Positions 16,874 to 26,840 are shown, counted from the stretch's first letter. The stretch is 64,000 nt of DNA from Variovorax saccharolyticus (GCF_030316765.1 NZ_JASZYT010000003.1:124001-188000); one strand, 5' to 3'. Numbers and translations are program-made. Notes: generated from the sequence alone by a model not told the origin.

Positions 16874-17935
16874 TCAGGAAGCCGGATCCCGCATTTCCCA
16901 CCGGATCTTGTCAATCTCGGCCAGCAGCTCCGGAGACAGCGTGGTGCCCCAGGCGTCGAGGTCTTCGTTCAGCTGGGCCACCGAGGTCACGCCGATGATG
17001 GTGCTCGCCACCTGCCACTTGGTGTAGCAGAAGGCCAGGGCCATCCGCGCCGGCGTGAGCCCGTGTTCGCGGGCCAGCGCGTTGTAGCGGCGGGCCGCCT
17101 TGAGCGCATCGGGGCGGCCCCAGCGCTGCTTGCGAACCGACTCGTAGCTCGAGATGCGGGCGCCCTTGGGCGCGTCCGGGCCCTCGGTGCCGCTCTGGTC
17201 GTACTTGCCGGTCAGGAGGCCGAAGGCCAGCGGCGAATAGGCCAGCAGCGAGACGCCCAGGCGGTGCATGGTCTCGTCGAGCCCGTTCTCGGCGGCGCGG
17301 CTGATCAGGCAGTAGACGTTCTGCACCGTCGCCACCCGCGGCAGGCCGTGCTGCTCGGCCAGCCGCACGAATTCGTGCACGCCGTAGGGTGTCTCGTTCG
17401 ACAGACCGATCGCCCGCACCTTGCCGGCCTTGACCAGCTTGCCCAGCGCTTCGAGCTGGTCGTGGATCGGCGTGGTCGAGGTCTCGCGCTTCGGGTCGTA
17501 GTAGAGCTGGCCGAAGGCCGGCACGTGGCGCTCGGGCCAGTGGATCTGGTAGAGATCGATGACGTCGGTCTTCAGCCGCCTGAGGCTGGCCTCGCAGGAG
17601 GCGGCGATGTCGGCCGGCGTCATGCCGCTGCCTTCGCGCACCCAGGGCATGCCGCGCGACGGGCCGGCGACCTTGGTCGCCAGCACGAGCTTCTGGCGCG
17701 CGCCCGGGTTCTTGTCGAACCAGTTGCCGATGATCGTCTCGGTGGCGCCGAAGGTCTCCTTGCGCGCCGGCACCGCGTACATCTCGGCGGTATCGATGAA
17801 GTCGACCCCGCGCTCCAGGGAGCGATCGAGGATGGCGTGGGCGGTGGGCTCGTCGACCTGCTCGCCGAAGGTCATGGTGCCGAGGCAGATCGGCGTCACC
17901 TGAAGGTCGCTTTGACCGAGTTGGATTTTTTGCAT
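16874..17935 (-). CDS. tas: Aldo/keto reductase, Tas type
   Basis: NADP(H)-dependent aldo/keto reductase of the Tas/YajO-like group. TIM-barrel signature: LGTMTFGEQVDE, FIDTAEMY with catalytic Asp and Tyr, the Lys in LVLATKVAG, and DLYQIHWPER. The 353-aa length fits Tas (346). ATG 17935 was chosen; the open frame extends further upstream into the divergent gene's leader without similarity. Physiological substrate unknown; in E. coli Tas can compensate for prephenate dehydrogenase loss. Divergent from the hydrolase gene. Confidence 0.9.
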   Translation of the reverse strand: MQKIQLGQSDLQVTPICLGTMTFGEQVDEPTAHAILDRSLERGVDFIDTAEMYAVPARKETFGATETIIGNWFDKNPGARQKLVLATKVAGPSRGMPWVREGSGMTPADIAASCEASLRRLKTDVIDLYQIHWPERHVPAFGQLYYDPKRETSTTPIHDQLEALGKLVKAGKVRAIGLSNETPYGVHEFVRLAEQHGLPRVATVQNVYCLISRAAENGLDETMHRLGVSLLAYSPLAFGLLTGKYDQSGTEGPDAPKGARISSYESVRKQRWGRPDALKAARRYNALAREHGLTPARMALAFCYTKWQVASTIIGVTSVAQLNEDLDAWGTTLSPELLAEIDKIRWEMRDPAS

Positions 17936-18017
17936 GGCCGAAATGCTACCCGCTGCCGTCGACAGCTGTCTTGCAGCCGACTGCGCGCACCGGCCGGGGT
18001 CCTTATCATCGGATTCG

Positions 18018-18935
18018 ATGTACCAAGCCCTCCGCCCCTCGCGCAGCGAATTCGTTCCCGTCCGCCACCTCAACTACCACGTGCGCCTGTGGGGAGAGCC
18101 GTCGGCCGCCCGGCCGCCGCTGGTCATGATGCACGGATGGATGGATGTGGCGGCGTCCTGGCAGTTCGTGGTGGACGCGCTCGCGGAAGATCGCTTCGTG
18201 GTGGCGGCCGACTGGCGCGGCTTCGGCCTCACCGACGGCGGGCAGGTCGACAACTACTGGATGCCCGACTACCTGGCCGACCTCGACTGGCTGCTCGACC
18301 ACTATGCCGGCGACACGGCGGTCGACCTGGTCGGCCACAGCATGGGCGGCAACGTGGTCATGCAGTACGCCGGCGTGCGGCCGCAGCGCGTGCGCCGACT
18401 GGTCAACCTCGAAGGCTTCGGCATGCCGGCCTTGAAGCCCGAGCAGGCGCCCGAGCGCTTCGGCAAGTGGATCGACGAGATCAAGCGCCTGCACGACGGA
18501 AAGATGGCCCTGGCCGGCTACCCGGCCCTCGACGGCGTGGCGCGCCGGCTCATGAAGACCAACCCGCGCCTGACGCCCGACAAGGCCGACTGGCTGGCCG
18601 CCCACTGGTCGGCCGCCCGGCCCGACGCCGAGGGCGGCGAGCGCTGGGAGATCCTCGGCGACCCGGCCCACAAGATCATCAATGCCAACCTGTTCCGGGT
18701 CGACGAGATGCTGGCGCTGTATGCCGCCATCCGGGCGCCGCTGCTGGCGGTGGAGGCCTCGGACGACAGCCTGGGCCAATGGTGGAAGGGCCGCTACACG
18801 CTGGACGAATACCACCAGCGCCTGAAAAGCGTGCCCGACGCCCGCATCGCCCGGGTCGAGGACGCCGGCCACATGCTGCACCACGACCAGCCGGCCGCCG
18901 TGGCCCGCCTGATCGAAGAATTCACCGCCGCCTGA
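18018..18935 (+). CDS. Alpha/beta-hydrolase (305 aa)
   Basis: Alpha/beta-hydrolase fold with oxyanion motif MMHGWMD (near residues 35-41), nucleophile elbow GHSMGGN (Ser near residue 108), an acid in the later VEASDDSLGQWW region, and catalytic His in AGHMLHHDQP near residue 292. It resembles haloalkane-dehalogenase/epoxide-hydrolase-like serine hydrolases, but Ser as nucleophile means an esterase or lipase-type activity. ATG 18018 begins the conserved part. It lies just before prfB on the same strand but with a separate promoter-like element between. Confidence 0.88.
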   Translation: MYQALRPSRSEFVPVRHLNYHVRLWGEPSAARPPLVMMHGWMDVAASWQFVVDALAEDRFVVAADWRGFGLTDGGQVDNYWMPDYLADLDWLLDHYAGDTAVDLVGHSMGGNVVMQYAGVRPQRVRRLVNLEGFGMPALKPEQAPERFGKWIDEIKRLHDGKMALAGYPALDGVARRLMKTNPRLTPDKADWLAAHWSAARPDAEGGERWEILGDPAHKIINANLFRVDEMLALYAAIRAPLLAVEASDDSLGQWWKGRYTLDEYHQRLKSVPDARIARVEDAGHMLHHDQPAAVARLIEEFTAA

Positions 18936-18978
18936 GCGCGCTCCCCCCTGCCCCGGACCCGGCCATGCCGGGCATGAG

Positions 18979-18992
18979 AAAATACGCGGTTT
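18979..18992 (+). promoter_or_regulatory. Putative promoter -10 region for prfB
   Basis: AAAAT (18979-18983) followed by ACGCGGTTT, the same layout as before ppnP and DUF3348. It lies about 35 bases upstream of the prfB ATG. No convincing -35 by eye. Confidence 0.4.
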
Positions 18993-19017
18993 CCCCCGAA
19001 CACCGTCAGGACACCCC

Positions 19018-20122
19018 ATGGATGCAGAGCAAATCAACCAAATCGGCGCAACTCTCGCGGACCTGAGCGCCCGCACGGTCGATTTACGGAGGTATCTTTG
19101 ACTACGATGCCAAAGCTGAACGACTGAGGACAGTCAACGCGTCGCTCGAAGACCCGAACGTCTGGAACGACCCCAAGAAAGCCCAGGAGCTGGGCAAGGA
19201 AAAGAAGGCGCTCGACGACGTCGTGGTCACGCTCGACCGGCTCACCAGCGGCCTCGCGGACAACACCGAGCTGTTCGAGATGTCGAAGGAAGACGGCGAC
19301 ATGGACGGCCTGCAGGCCATCGCCGATGACGCCGCCAAGCTCGAAGCCGACATCAAGCAGCTCGAGTTCCGCCGGATGTTCAACAACCCGGCCGATCCGC
19401 TGAACGCCTTCGTCGACATCCAGGCCGGCGCCGGCGGCACCGAGGCCTGCGACTGGGCCAGCATGCTGCTGCGCCAGTACCTGAAGTACGCCGAGCGCAA
19501 GGGCTTCAAGACCCAGATCGAGGACGAGACCCCGGGCGATACCGCGGGCATCAAGGGCGCGACCATCAAGGTCGAGGGCGACTACGCCTTCGGCCTGCTG
19601 CGCACCGAGACCGGCGTGCACCGGCTGGTGCGCAAGTCGCCCTTCGACTCCTCGGGCGGCCGCCACACCAGCTTCGCGAGCATCTTCGTCTACCCGGAAA
19701 TCGACGATTCGATCGAGATCGACATCAATCCGTCGGACGTGCGCACCGACACCTTCCGCGCCAGCGGCGCCGGTGGCCAGCACATCAACAAGACCGATTC
19801 GGCGGTGCGGCTCACGCACATCCCGACCGGTATCGTGGTGCAGTGCCAGGACGGCCGCAGCCAGCACAGCAACCGCGACGTCGCCTGGAAGCGGCTGCGC
19901 TCGCGCCTGTACGACCACGAGATGCGCAAGCGCCAGGAAGAGCAGCAGAAGCTCGAAGACAGCAAGACCGACGTCGGCTGGGGCCACCAGATCCGCAGCT
20001 ACGTGCTGGACAACAGCCGTATCAAGGACCTGCGCACCAACGTCGAGATCTCGGCGACGCAGAAGGTGCTGGACGGCGATCTCGATGCCTTCATCGAAGC
20101 GTCGCTGAAGCAGGGCGTCTGA
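19018..20122 (+). CDS. prfB: Peptide chain release factor 2, made by programmed +1 frameshift
   Basis: Recognises UGA and UAA stop codons and triggers peptide release. Translation starts at ATG 19018, reads 27 codons to an in-frame TGA at 19099-19101, and must shift +1 at CTT-TGA-C to continue in the frame that ends at 20122; total 367 aa, versus 365 in E. coli. The stop-recognition motif SPF is at residues 207-209 and GGQ at 252-254, matching E. coli positions within two residues. The frameshift autoregulates RF2 level: low RF2 lets the slow TGA shift. The TGATG overlap joins it to the following HAD gene. Confidence 0.97.
19087..19102 (+). promoter_or_regulatory. prfB +1 recoding site
   Basis: An internal Shine-Dalgarno-like CGGAGG (19087-19092) three bases before CTT-TGA-C (19096-19102). 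This is the same arrangement as in E. coli prfB, where the anti-SD contact and the slow UGA push the ribosome one base forward. Confidence 0.95.
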
Positions 20123-20802
20123 TGCAGGCCCGCAAGGTGGAAGCCCTGATCTTCGACATGGACGGCACCATGGTCGACTCCATGCCCTGGCACGCCAAGG
20201 CATGGATCGAGTACGGCATCCGCCACGGGATCGATATCGACGTGCCGAAGTTCATGCGCCAGACCACCGGCCGCACGGCCTTCGAGTGCGCCTGCGAACT
20301 CATGGGCCGCGAGGTGAGCGAGGCCGAGAGCGCCGAGATCACGCACCGCAAGGAGTCGATCTACCGCGAGCTCTTCGGCGCCCGGTTCCGCGAGGTGCCG
20401 GGCTTCAACGCCTTCAACCGGGCGGCGGTGGCGCGCGGGCTGAAGGTCGCGGTCGGCACCGCGGGCGACCGGCACAACATCGCCTTCACGATGTCCCACC
20501 TGCGGCCCGACCCGGCGCCGCTGGCGATCGTCGGCGGCGACGAGGGCCTGCCCGGCAAGCCCGAGCCGGCGATCTTCCTCGAGGCCGCGCGCCGCATCGG
20601 CGTGGCGCCATCGCGCTGCATCGTCTTCGAGGACGCGCCCTTCGGCATCGAGGCCGCCCGCCGCGGCGGCATGCTGGCCGTGGCGGTGTGCACCACCCAC
20701 AGCGCCTCCGAGCTCGCGGGGCCGCACGTGATCGCGGCCGTGCGCGACTATGACGAACTGAACAACTCAAACTTCCTGGAGACACTCGATGCTGCTGCGT
20801 GA
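20122..20802 (+). CDS. HAD-superfamily phosphatase/phosphoglucomutase-like protein (226 aa)
   Basis: Haloacid dehalogenase fold, subfamily with a helical cap. Motif I FDMDGTMVDS holds the nucleophile Asp12 and acid Asp14; motif II Thr is in VGTAGD, motif III Lys in LPGKPEPAIF, motif IV acids in IVFEDAPFGIEAA. It resembles beta-phosphoglucomutase and sugar-phosphate phosphatases; substrate unknown. The start overlaps the prfB stop (TGATG) and the 3' end overlaps pepN by 14 bases, so prfB, this gene and pepN are likely one operon. Confidence 0.9.
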   Translation: MQARKVEALIFDMDGTMVDSMPWHAKAWIEYGIRHGIDIDVPKFMRQTTGRTAFECACELMGREVSEAESAEITHRKESIYRELFGARFREVPGFNAFNRAAVARGLKVAVGTAGDRHNIAFTMSHLRPDPAPLAIVGGDEGLPGKPEPAIFLEAARRIGVAPSRCIVFEDAPFGIEAARRGGMLAVAVCTTHSASELAGPHVIAAVRDYDELNNSNFLETLDAAA

Positions 20803-23479
20803 TGCCCAAGGCCAACCGATCGCGATCCGTCGCGAGGACTACAGCGCGCCGGCCTACTGGATCGACACGGTCGAGCTGACCTTCGACCTGGACCCGGCCA
20901 AGACGCGGGTGCTCAACCGCATGCGCCTGCGCCGCAATCCCGAGGTGGCGCCCGAGCCGCTGCGCCTGGACGGCGACGAACTCAACCTGGCGCGCGTGCT
21001 GGTCGACGGCCAGGGCGCCTCGTTCCGCATGGAAGCCGACCAGCTGGTGATCGACAACCTGCCCGACGCCTTCGAGCTGGAGATCTTCACCACCTGCTGC
21101 CCGATCAAGAACACCAAGCTCATGGGCCTGTTTGTGAGCGAGGACACCTTCTTCACGCAGTGCGAGGCCGAAGGCTTCCGCCGCATCACCTACTTCCTCG
21201 ACCGCCCCGACGTGATGGCCAGCTACACGGTGACGCTGCGCGCCACCAAGGCCGCCTACCCGGTGCTGCTGTCGAACGGCAACCTGGTCGAGCAGGGCGA
21301 CCTGCCCGAGGGCCGCCACTTCGCGAAGTGGGTCGACCCCTTCCGCAAGCCCAGCTACCTGTTCGCGCTGGTCGCGGGCAAGCTGGTGGCGCGCGAGCAG
21401 CAGATCAAGGCCCGCAACGGCCGCGAGCACCTGCTGCAGGTGTACGTGCGCGCCGGCGACCTCGACAAGACCGAGCACGCGATGAACTCGCTGATCAACT
21501 CGGTGCTGTGGGACGAGGCCCGCTTCGGCCTGCCGCTCGACCTCGACCGCTTCATGATCGTCGCCACCAGCGACTTCAACATGGGCGCGATGGAGAACAA
21601 GGGCCTGAACATCTTCAACACGAAGTACGTCCTGGCCAATCAGGCCACCGCCACCGATGCCGACTACGGCAACATCGAGAGCGTGGTCGGCCACGAGTAC
21701 TTCCACAACTGGAGCGGCGACCGCGTCACCTGCCGCGACTGGTTCCAGCTCTCGCTCAAGGAGGGCCTCACCGTCTTCCGCGACCAGGAGTTCAGCCAGG
21801 ACCTGTGCGCCGAGCCTTCGGCGCGCGCGGTCAAGCGCATCGAGGACGTGCGCGTGCTGCGCACCGCCCAGTTCCCGGAAGATGCCGGCCCGATGGCGCA
21901 CCCGGTGCGGCCCGACAGCTACATCGAGATCAGCAACTTCTACACCGTCACCATCTACGAGAAGGGTGCCGAGGTGGTGCGCATGATGCAGACGCTGGTC
22001 GGCCGCAAGGGCTTCGAGCGCGGCATCACGCTGTACTTCGAGCGCCATGACGGCCAGGCCGTGACCTGCGACGACTTCGCGCAGGCCATCGCCGATGCCA
22101 ACCCCGACACCGAGCTGGCGCGCCTGCTGCCGCAGTTCAAGCGCTGGTACAGCCAAGCCGGCACGCCGCGCCTGGCGGCCCACGGCGTGTACGACGCGGC
22201 CTCGCGCAGCTACACGCTGAGCTTCGTGCAGAGCTGTGCCCCGACGCCGGGCCAGGCGACCAAGGAACCGTTCGTGATCCCGGTCAACCTCGGCCTGCTC
22301 GGCGCCGACGGCCGCGAGCTGCCGGTGCAGCTGGAGGGCGAGGCCGAGGCCACCCAAGGCACGCGCACCCTGGTGCTGACGCGCGCCGGCGAGCAATACA
22401 CCTTCGTCGGCCTCGATGCCGAGCCGGTGCCCTCGATCCTGCGCGGCTTCAGCGCCCCGGTGATCCTGGACTACGACTACGGCGATGCGCAGCTGCTGAC
22501 GCTGCTGGCCAACGACCCCGACCCGTTCAACCGCTGGGAAGCCGGCCAGCGCCTGGCGCTGCGGGCCGCTCTGCGCGCCATCGCCGAACCGGGCGTGGCC
22601 GGCGAGCAACCGCTCGGCGAGGCCTTCATCGACGCCATGCGCAGCGTGCTGCGCCATCCGCAGCTCGACGCCGCCTTCAAGGAGCTGGTGCTCACGCTGC
22701 CCTCCGAGACCTACATCGCCGAGCAGCTCGACGTGGTCGACCCGCAGCGCGTGCATGCGGTGCGCGAGGCCATGCGCGCCCAGCTCGCGAGCGCGCTGTT
22801 CGCCGACTGGGAGCAGGCCTACGAGCAGAACCACGACACCGGCGCCTACACGCCCGATCCGGTCTCCTCGGGCCGCCGTGCGCTGGCGGGCATCGCCCTG
22901 CTCCACCTGTGCCTCGCGGCGCGGGCCTCGGGCGATGTGGTGTGGCCCGGCAAGACGCTGCAGCGCTTCAAGGATGCCGGCAACATGACCGACCGCTTCA
23001 ACGCCCTCAACGCGCTGGTGGCCTCGGGCCATGCGCTGGCGGCGCCGGCGCTGGCGCGCTTCCACCAGATCTTCAAGGACGAGGCGCTGGTGATTGACAA
23101 GTGGTTCTCGCTGCAGGCCGGCGCGCCCGACCGCGGTGGCGACATCCTGCCGCTGGTCAAGCAGCTCATGAAGCATCCGGACTTCTCGATCAAGAACCCG
23201 AACCGCGCCCGCAGCGTGATCTTCAGCTACTGCAGCGGCAATCCAGCCGCCCTGCACCGCCCCGACGCGGCCGGCTACGTGTTCTGGAGCGACCGCGTGA
23301 TCGAGCTCGACGCCATCAACCCGCAGGTGGCGGCACGGCTGGCCCGCGCGCTCGACCGCTGGAGCAAGCTCGCCGAACCCTACCGCAGCGCCGCGCGCGA
23401 AGCCATCGCCCGCGTCGCCGCGCGCCCCGACCTGAGCAAGGACACGCTCGAAGTCGTGACGCGCGCGTTGTCGATCTGA
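20789..23479 (+). CDS. pepN: Aminopeptidase N
   Basis: M1-family zinc aminopeptidase of the E. coli PepN type, 896 aa (E. coli 870). The substrate-binding GAMEN motif is at residues 266-270, and the zinc site HEYFH at 302-306 with the third ligand Glu in [13 protein letters not shown]. Four-domain layout: N-terminal beta domain, catalytic domain, small beta domain, long helical C-terminal domain. Degrades peptides in the cytosol. The ATG lies within the last codons of the HAD gene, so translation is probably coupled. Confidence 0.96.
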   Translation: MLLRDAQGQPIAIRREDYSAPAYWIDTVELTFDLDPAKTRVLNRMRLRRNPEVAPEPLRLDGDELNLARVLVDGQGASFRMEADQLVIDNLPDAFELEIFTTCCPIKNTKLMGLFVSEDTFFTQCEAEGFRRITYFLDRPDVMASYTVTLRATKAAYPVLLSNGNLVEQGDLPEGRHFAKWVDPFRKPSYLFALVAGKLVAREQQIKARNGREHLLQVYVRAGDLDKTEHAMNSLINSVLWDEARFGLPLDLDRFMIVATSDFNMGAMENKGLNIFNTKYVLANQATATDADYGNIESVVGHEYFHNWSGDRVTCRDWFQLSLKEGLTVFRDQEFSQDLCAEPSARAVKRIEDVRVLRTAQFPEDAGPMAHPVRPDSYIEISNFYTVTIYEKGAEVVRMMQTLVGRKGFERGITLYFERHDGQAVTCDDFAQAIADANPDTELARLLPQFKRWYSQAGTPRLAAHGVYDAASRSYTLSFVQSCAPTPGQATKEPFVIPVNLGLLGADGRELPVQLEGEAEATQGTRTLVLTRAGEQYTFVGLDAEPVPSILRGFSAPVILDYDYGDAQLLTLLANDPDPFNRWEAGQRLALRAALRAIAEPGVAGEQPLGEAFIDAMRSVLRHPQLDAAFKELVLTLPSETYIAEQLDVVDPQRVHAVREAMRAQLASALFADWEQAYEQNHDTGAYTPDPVSSGRRALAGIALLHLCLAARASGDVVWPGKTLQRFKDAGNMTDRFNALNALVASGHALAAPALARFHQIFKDEALVIDKWFSLQAGAPDRGGDILPLVKQLMKHPDFSIKNPNRARSVIFSYCSGNPAALHRPDAAGYVFWSDRVIELDAINPQVAARLARALDRWSKLAEPYRSAAREAIARVAARPDLSKDTLEVVTRALSI

Positions 23480-23499
23480 ACCTCAAGGACCCCAAGTAC

Positions 23500-24510
23500 A
23501 TGGCCCAATCGAAGATATCCCTCACCCGCTACCTGGTCGAGCAGCAACGCGCCGACGGCCTGATCCCCGGCCAGCTGCGCTTGTTGCTCGAAGTGGTCGC
23601 GCGCGCCTGCAAGAGCATCAGCCAGGCGGTCAACAAGGGCGCGCTCGGTGGCGTGCTCGGCACGGCCGAGAGCGAGAACGTGCAGGGCGAGATCCAGAAG
23701 AAGCTCGACATCATCGCCAACGAGGTGCTGATCGAGGCCAACGAATGGGGCGGCCACCTGGCCGCCATGGCCAGCGAGGAGATGGACAGCATCTACGTGG
23801 TGCCCAACCGCTACCCGCAGGGCGAATACCTGCTGCTGTTCGATCCCCTCGACGGCTCGAGCAACATCGACGTCAACGTCAGCATCGGCACCATCTTCAG
23901 CGTGCTCAAGAAGCCCGACGACACGCCCGGCGTTCAGGAAGGCGACTTCCTGCAGGCCGGCAGCAAGCAGGTGGCGGCCGGCTACTGCATCTACGGCCCG
24001 CAGACCACGCTGGTGCTGACCGTCGGCGCCGGCGTCGCGATGTTCACGCTCGACCGCGAGCAGGGTTCCTTCATGCTGACGCAGGAGGACATCCAGATCC
24101 CGGCCGACACCAAGGAATTCGCGGTCAACATGAGCAACATGCGCCACTGGGATGCCCCGGTGAAGCGCTACATCGACGAATGCCTGGCCGGCAAGGAAGG
24201 CCCGCGCGGCAAGGACTTCAACATGCGCTGGATCGCCAGCATGGTGGCCGACGTGCACCGCATCCTGATGCGCGGCGGCGTCTTCATGTACCCCTGGGAC
24301 AAGCGCGAGCCCGAGAAGGCCGGCAAGCTGCGCCTGATGTACGAGGCCAACCCGATGAGCTGGCTGGTCGAGCAGGCCGGCGGCGCCGCGACCAACGGGC
24401 GCCAGCGCATCATGGACCTGCAGCCGAGCAAGCTGCATGAGCGGGTGGCTGTTGTGTTGGGGTCGAAAAACGAGGTCGAGCGGCTGACCGGCTATCACGA
24501 TCCGCTATAA
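23500..24510 (+). CDS. fbp: Fructose-1,6-bisphosphatase class I
   Basis: Removes the 1-phosphate of fructose 1,6-bisphosphate in gluconeogenesis (and in the Calvin cycle where present). Metal-binding core [14 protein letters not shown] near residues 113-126 and ARG/sugar-binding segments such as [17 protein letters not shown]. 336 aa, normal for class I. AAGGA lies about ten bases upstream of the ATG. It follows pepN by 20 bases. The TAA stop forms part of the -10 box of the tRNA promoter just downstream. Confidence 0.96.
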   Translation: MAQSKISLTRYLVEQQRADGLIPGQLRLLLEVVARACKSISQAVNKGALGGVLGTAESENVQGEIQKKLDIIANEVLIEANEWGGHLAAMASEEMDSIYVVPNRYPQGEYLLLFDPLDGSSNIDVNVSIGTIFSVLKKPDDTPGVQEGDFLQAGSKQVAAGYCIYGPQTTLVLTVGAGVAMFTLDREQGSFMLTQEDIQIPADTKEFAVNMSNMRHWDAPVKRYIDECLAGKEGPRGKDFNMRWIASMVADVHRILMRGGVFMYPWDKREPEKAGKLRLMYEANPMSWLVEQAGGAATNGRQRIMDLQPSKLHERVAVVLGSKNEVERLTGYHDPL

Positions 24511-24511
24511 T
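24484..24511 (+). promoter_or_regulatory. Promoter for tRNA-Thr
   Basis: Perfect -10 TATAAT at 24506-24511 and -35-like CTGACC at 24484-24489 with 16-bp spacing. It lies at the very end of fbp and shares bases with its TAA stop. Expected transcription start is a few bases before the tRNA at 24522. Confidence 0.75.
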
Positions 24512-24521
24512 CGAAGGCTTA

Positions 24522-24597
24522 GCCGGTGTAGCTCAGTCGGTAGAGCAGCTCATTCGTAATGAGAAGGTCGGGTGTTCGATTCATCTCTCCGGCACCA
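24522..24597 (+). tRNA. tRNA-Thr (anticodon CGT)
   Basis: 76-nt cloverleaf with genomically encoded CCA. Acceptor stem GCCGGTG pairs with CTCCGGC with one T-T mismatch; the D arm is AGCTCAGTCGGTAGAGC; the anticodon stem CTCA/TGAG encloses loop TTCGTAA, giving anticodon CGT for threonine codon ACG; the T loop TTCGATT follows. It has its own promoter and a strong terminator immediately after. Confidence 0.96.
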
Positions 24598-24603
24598 AAC
24601 GTG

Positions 24604-24638
24604 AAAAAGCCCGCTGTCGAAAGACGGCGGGCTTTTTT
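24604..24638 (+). terminator. Rho-independent terminator after tRNA-Thr
   Basis: AAAAAGCCCGC-TGTC, loop GAAA, GACG-GCGGGCTTTTTT: a strong GC stem ending in six T. It begins six bases after the tRNA CCA. The A run before the stem could allow it to work in both directions. Confidence 0.93.
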
Positions 24639-24639
24639 G

Positions 24640-24960
24640 CTTTGTAGTGGTCAGCTGGCGCCTGGCTTCGAGCGGGATTCGATTCCGCCAGCCTCTCCAT
24701 CTCGTGAATCAGGACCGATGGCTTGACGCGAAGCGCGTCCGCCAATGCCACCGCCAGGCCCTTCAAACTCCCACTATCCCTCGCTCCGACGCTAGCGGCA
24801 AGCTGGTAGCGAGCGAGGCTGAAGCGCCACCGTGGCCCCGGCCCCGTCGCGCCTCCTATGTGTCGGTGCTGTTCAATTTCCACCCATAACCAACTGTGCC
24901 CGCGAGCCTCTGCCAGAGCCCCTCCATCCCCCTTTTTGGAGTTGACGCGATGGGCGCTCA
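24640..24960 (-). pseudogene. Probable remnant of an XRE-type HTH regulator
   Basis: The minus-strand translation contains SLKGLAVALADALRVKPS followed by VLIHEMERLAE, which looks like the end of an HTH_3 domain and its C-terminal helix, and further upstream ALAEARG...HRHIGG, resembling the first helices. The part between (about 25 residues) does not fit the fold, and no clean start is seen; the frame also reads on into the tRNA terminator. I read this as a decayed regulator, perhaps left from an old insertion at the tRNA. Alternatively the similarity is chance. The rest of the stretch up to 25001 holds nothing else I can support. Confidence 0.35.
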
Positions 24961-25001
24961 AGCGCTCAATCGAGGTTCCCCAGCGCCCCGAAAGCTCAGG
25001 C

Positions 25002-25319
25002 ATGAAGAGGTCTTCCGTCATCGCAGTCGTCGCTGGTTGCACGATCCTTCTCGGCTGCGACTTGCAGCCTCGAGTCCTGTTCGTGACCAGCGGCACCCTG
25101 TTCCAGGTCATGCAGTTGACCGATGCAGAAGACGGCTGCCCCGCGCCTCGCCGTGTCGTCTACCTCACGCTCTGGGATGGCGGCACCTCGCGCGGATGCT
25201 GGGTGCGCGAGCAGGCCTTCATTCGCGCCCAGTTCCCCGACCTGGGCGAGCGGCTGGTGCCGGTGAACGACTTCCGTCCCACCACGCTCGCCGAATATCG
25301 GAATTTCACCCTCGACTAG
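25002..25319 (+). CDS. Small lipoprotein of unknown function (105 aa)
   Basis: Begins MKRSSVIAVVAGCTILLGCD, a lipoprotein signal with lipobox LLGC and Cys19 as the predicted lipidated residue. The mature part (about 85 aa) has two Cys (DGCPAP and SRGCWV) that could form a disulfide, and several aromatic and charged residues. Asp after the Cys could favour inner-membrane retention if the E. coli +2 rule applies. No family is recognised. The ribosome site is weak, and the gene stands alone between the regulator remnant and the symporter gene. Confidence 0.65.
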   Translation: MKRSSVIAVVAGCTILLGCDLQPRVLFVTSGTLFQVMQLTDAEDGCPAPRRVVYLTLWDGGTSRGCWVREQAFIRAQFPDLGERLVPVNDFRPTTLAEYRNFTLD

Positions 25320-25547
25320 GCCTCGTAGTTTTCCCTCTTCACTGGGGACAACTTTGGGGAAAACCGCACGGAATTGGAGCGGAATCGTTGCCTGGCGTGG
25401 CCTGCAACACGGTGCCTGCGAAAGCAGCACCCGGCCCCGGCCAGCGCTTCCAGACCCGGATGCATAGCAGAAATCCGGCCCTCCGACGGGCTGCGGACGC
25501 CATATCGTTATGCTCGCCGCACTCTGCTCACCAACGGGTCCATCGCC

Positions 25548-26759
25548 TTGGCACACGATCTCCACTTCGACGCCTACGTCAGCTTCACGCTCGCGGTCCT
25601 GCTGCTGTTCGTCGGCAAGGCATGCACGCGCCGCTTCGAACTGCTGCGCCGCTACAGCATTCCCGAGCCGGTGATCGGCGGGCTGGTCTGCATCGCGATC
25701 GTCAGCGCGCTGTACCTCGCCTTCGGGCTCAAGATCGATTTCCAGCTCGGCGTGCGCGACGTGCTGCTGCTCTATTTCTTCGCCGCGATCGGCCTCGGCT
25801 CCGACGTGCGCACGCTGCGCCAGGGCGGGCGGCCGCTGCTGATCCTGGTGGTGCTCGCCACCGGCTTCATGGTGTTGCAGAACCTCGCCGGCATGGCGGT
25901 GGCGAGCGGCTTCGGGCTCGACCGCCGGGCCGGCCTGCTGACCGGCTCGGTGTCGCTCACCGGCGGCGTGGGCACCACGCTGGCCTGGGCGCCGCACTTC
26001 GTGCAGCTGGGCATCGCCAATGCCGAGACCATCGGCCTGGCCAGCAACATGGCGGGCCTGATTTCCGCATGCGCGATCGGCGGGCCGATCGCCGCCTACC
26101 TGATGCGGCGGCACCGCCTCAAATCGTCGGAAGAGGCCGAGCTCGAGGTCGGCGTGCGCTACGAGGATGTGGAACACACCCGCCTCGACTACAACAGCGT
26201 GCTGCTGGCGATGCTCTGGCTCAACGTGGCGCTGATCCTCGGCCGCGGCATCAGCGGCGCGATCGCACTGACCGGCCTGCGGCTGCCCGACTTCGTCGGC
26301 GCACTCATCGCCGGCATCGTGCTGCGCAACGTGAGCGCGCAGTTCACGAAGCAGAAGGGCCAGCTCTGGCACTGGGACCGCATGCGCGCCGGCGTGGCGC
26401 TGATCTCGGACATCTGCCTCGGCGTCTTCCTCACGATGGCGCTGATGGGCCTGCAGCTCTGGCAGATGCACGGCGTCGCGGTGTTCGTGCTCACCGCCGT
26501 GTCGCTGCAGATCGTGATGGCGATCCTGTTCGCCCTCTTCGTGGTGTACGTGTTCATGGGGCGCGACTACGAGGCCGCCGTGATCTCCGCCGGCTTCGGC
26601 GGCATCGCGCTCGGCTCGACCGCCACCGCGATCGCCAACATGAGCGCGGTGACGCGCGAGCACGGCGCCGCGCCGCGCGCCTTCATCGTGGTGCCGCTGG
26701 TCTGCGGCTTCTTCATCGACCTGGTGAATGCGCTGGTGATCGGGCTGATGGCCGGTTGA
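25548..26759 (+). CDS. gltS: GltS-family sodium/glutamate symporter
   Basis: Inner-membrane glutamate importer driven by sodium, with about ten helices in two inverted halves. Signature segments: RYSIPEPVIGGLV, LLLYFFAAIGLGSDVRTL, and the reentrant loops GSVSLTGGVGTTLAW and FGGIALGSTATAIANM. Length about 403 aa matches GltS (401). No in-frame ATG lies near the conserved start; TTG 25548 gives LAHDLHFDAYVSF and is my choice, with no strong ribosome site, so the true start may differ. The 228 bp upstream holds no gene. Could import a related dicarboxylate. Confidence 0.85.
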   Translation: MAHDLHFDAYVSFTLAVLLLFVGKACTRRFELLRRYSIPEPVIGGLVCIAIVSALYLAFGLKIDFQLGVRDVLLLYFFAAIGLGSDVRTLRQGGRPLLILVVLATGFMVLQNLAGMAVASGFGLDRRAGLLTGSVSLTGGVGTTLAWAPHFVQLGIANAETIGLASNMAGLISACAIGGPIAAYLMRRHRLKSSEEAELEVGVRYEDVEHTRLDYNSVLLAMLWLNVALILGRGISGAIALTGLRLPDFVGALIAGIVLRNVSAQFTKQKGQLWHWDRMRAGVALISDICLGVFLTMALMGLQLWQMHGVAVFVLTAVSLQIVMAILFALFVVYVFMGRDYEAAVISAGFGGIALGSTATAIANMSAVTREHGAAPRAFIVVPLVCGFFIDLVNALVIGLMAG

Positions 26760-26816
26760 AGTGCTCTGGCAGCCGGCGATCGCGGAACCCCCGGCGGGCC
26801 GGCACCCTGCCCGATG

Positions 26817-26832
26817 TAAAATTGACGGTTTT
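26817..26832 (+). promoter_or_regulatory. Putative promoter -10 region for the DUF3348 operon
   Basis: TAAAAT (26817-26822) followed by TGACGGTTTTT, the same layout as before ppnP and prfB. It lies about 20 bases upstream of the first start codon of the operon, giving a very short leader. No clear -35. Confidence 0.4.
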
Positions 26833-26840
26833 TCCAGTAG

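Noticed and set aside
19018..19102. Frameshift error or pseudogene in prfB
   Set aside because: The CGGAGG and CTTTGAC context is the known programmed recoding signal.
20486..23257. Long minus-strand open frame opposite pepN
   Set aside because: Antisense shadow of pepN, with no start, motif or plausible composition.
24581..25111. 176-codon minus-strand frame as an intact gene
   Set aside because: It runs through the tRNA terminator and opposite the lipoprotein start. Only the central part resembles a regulator, so I list that as a remnant instead.
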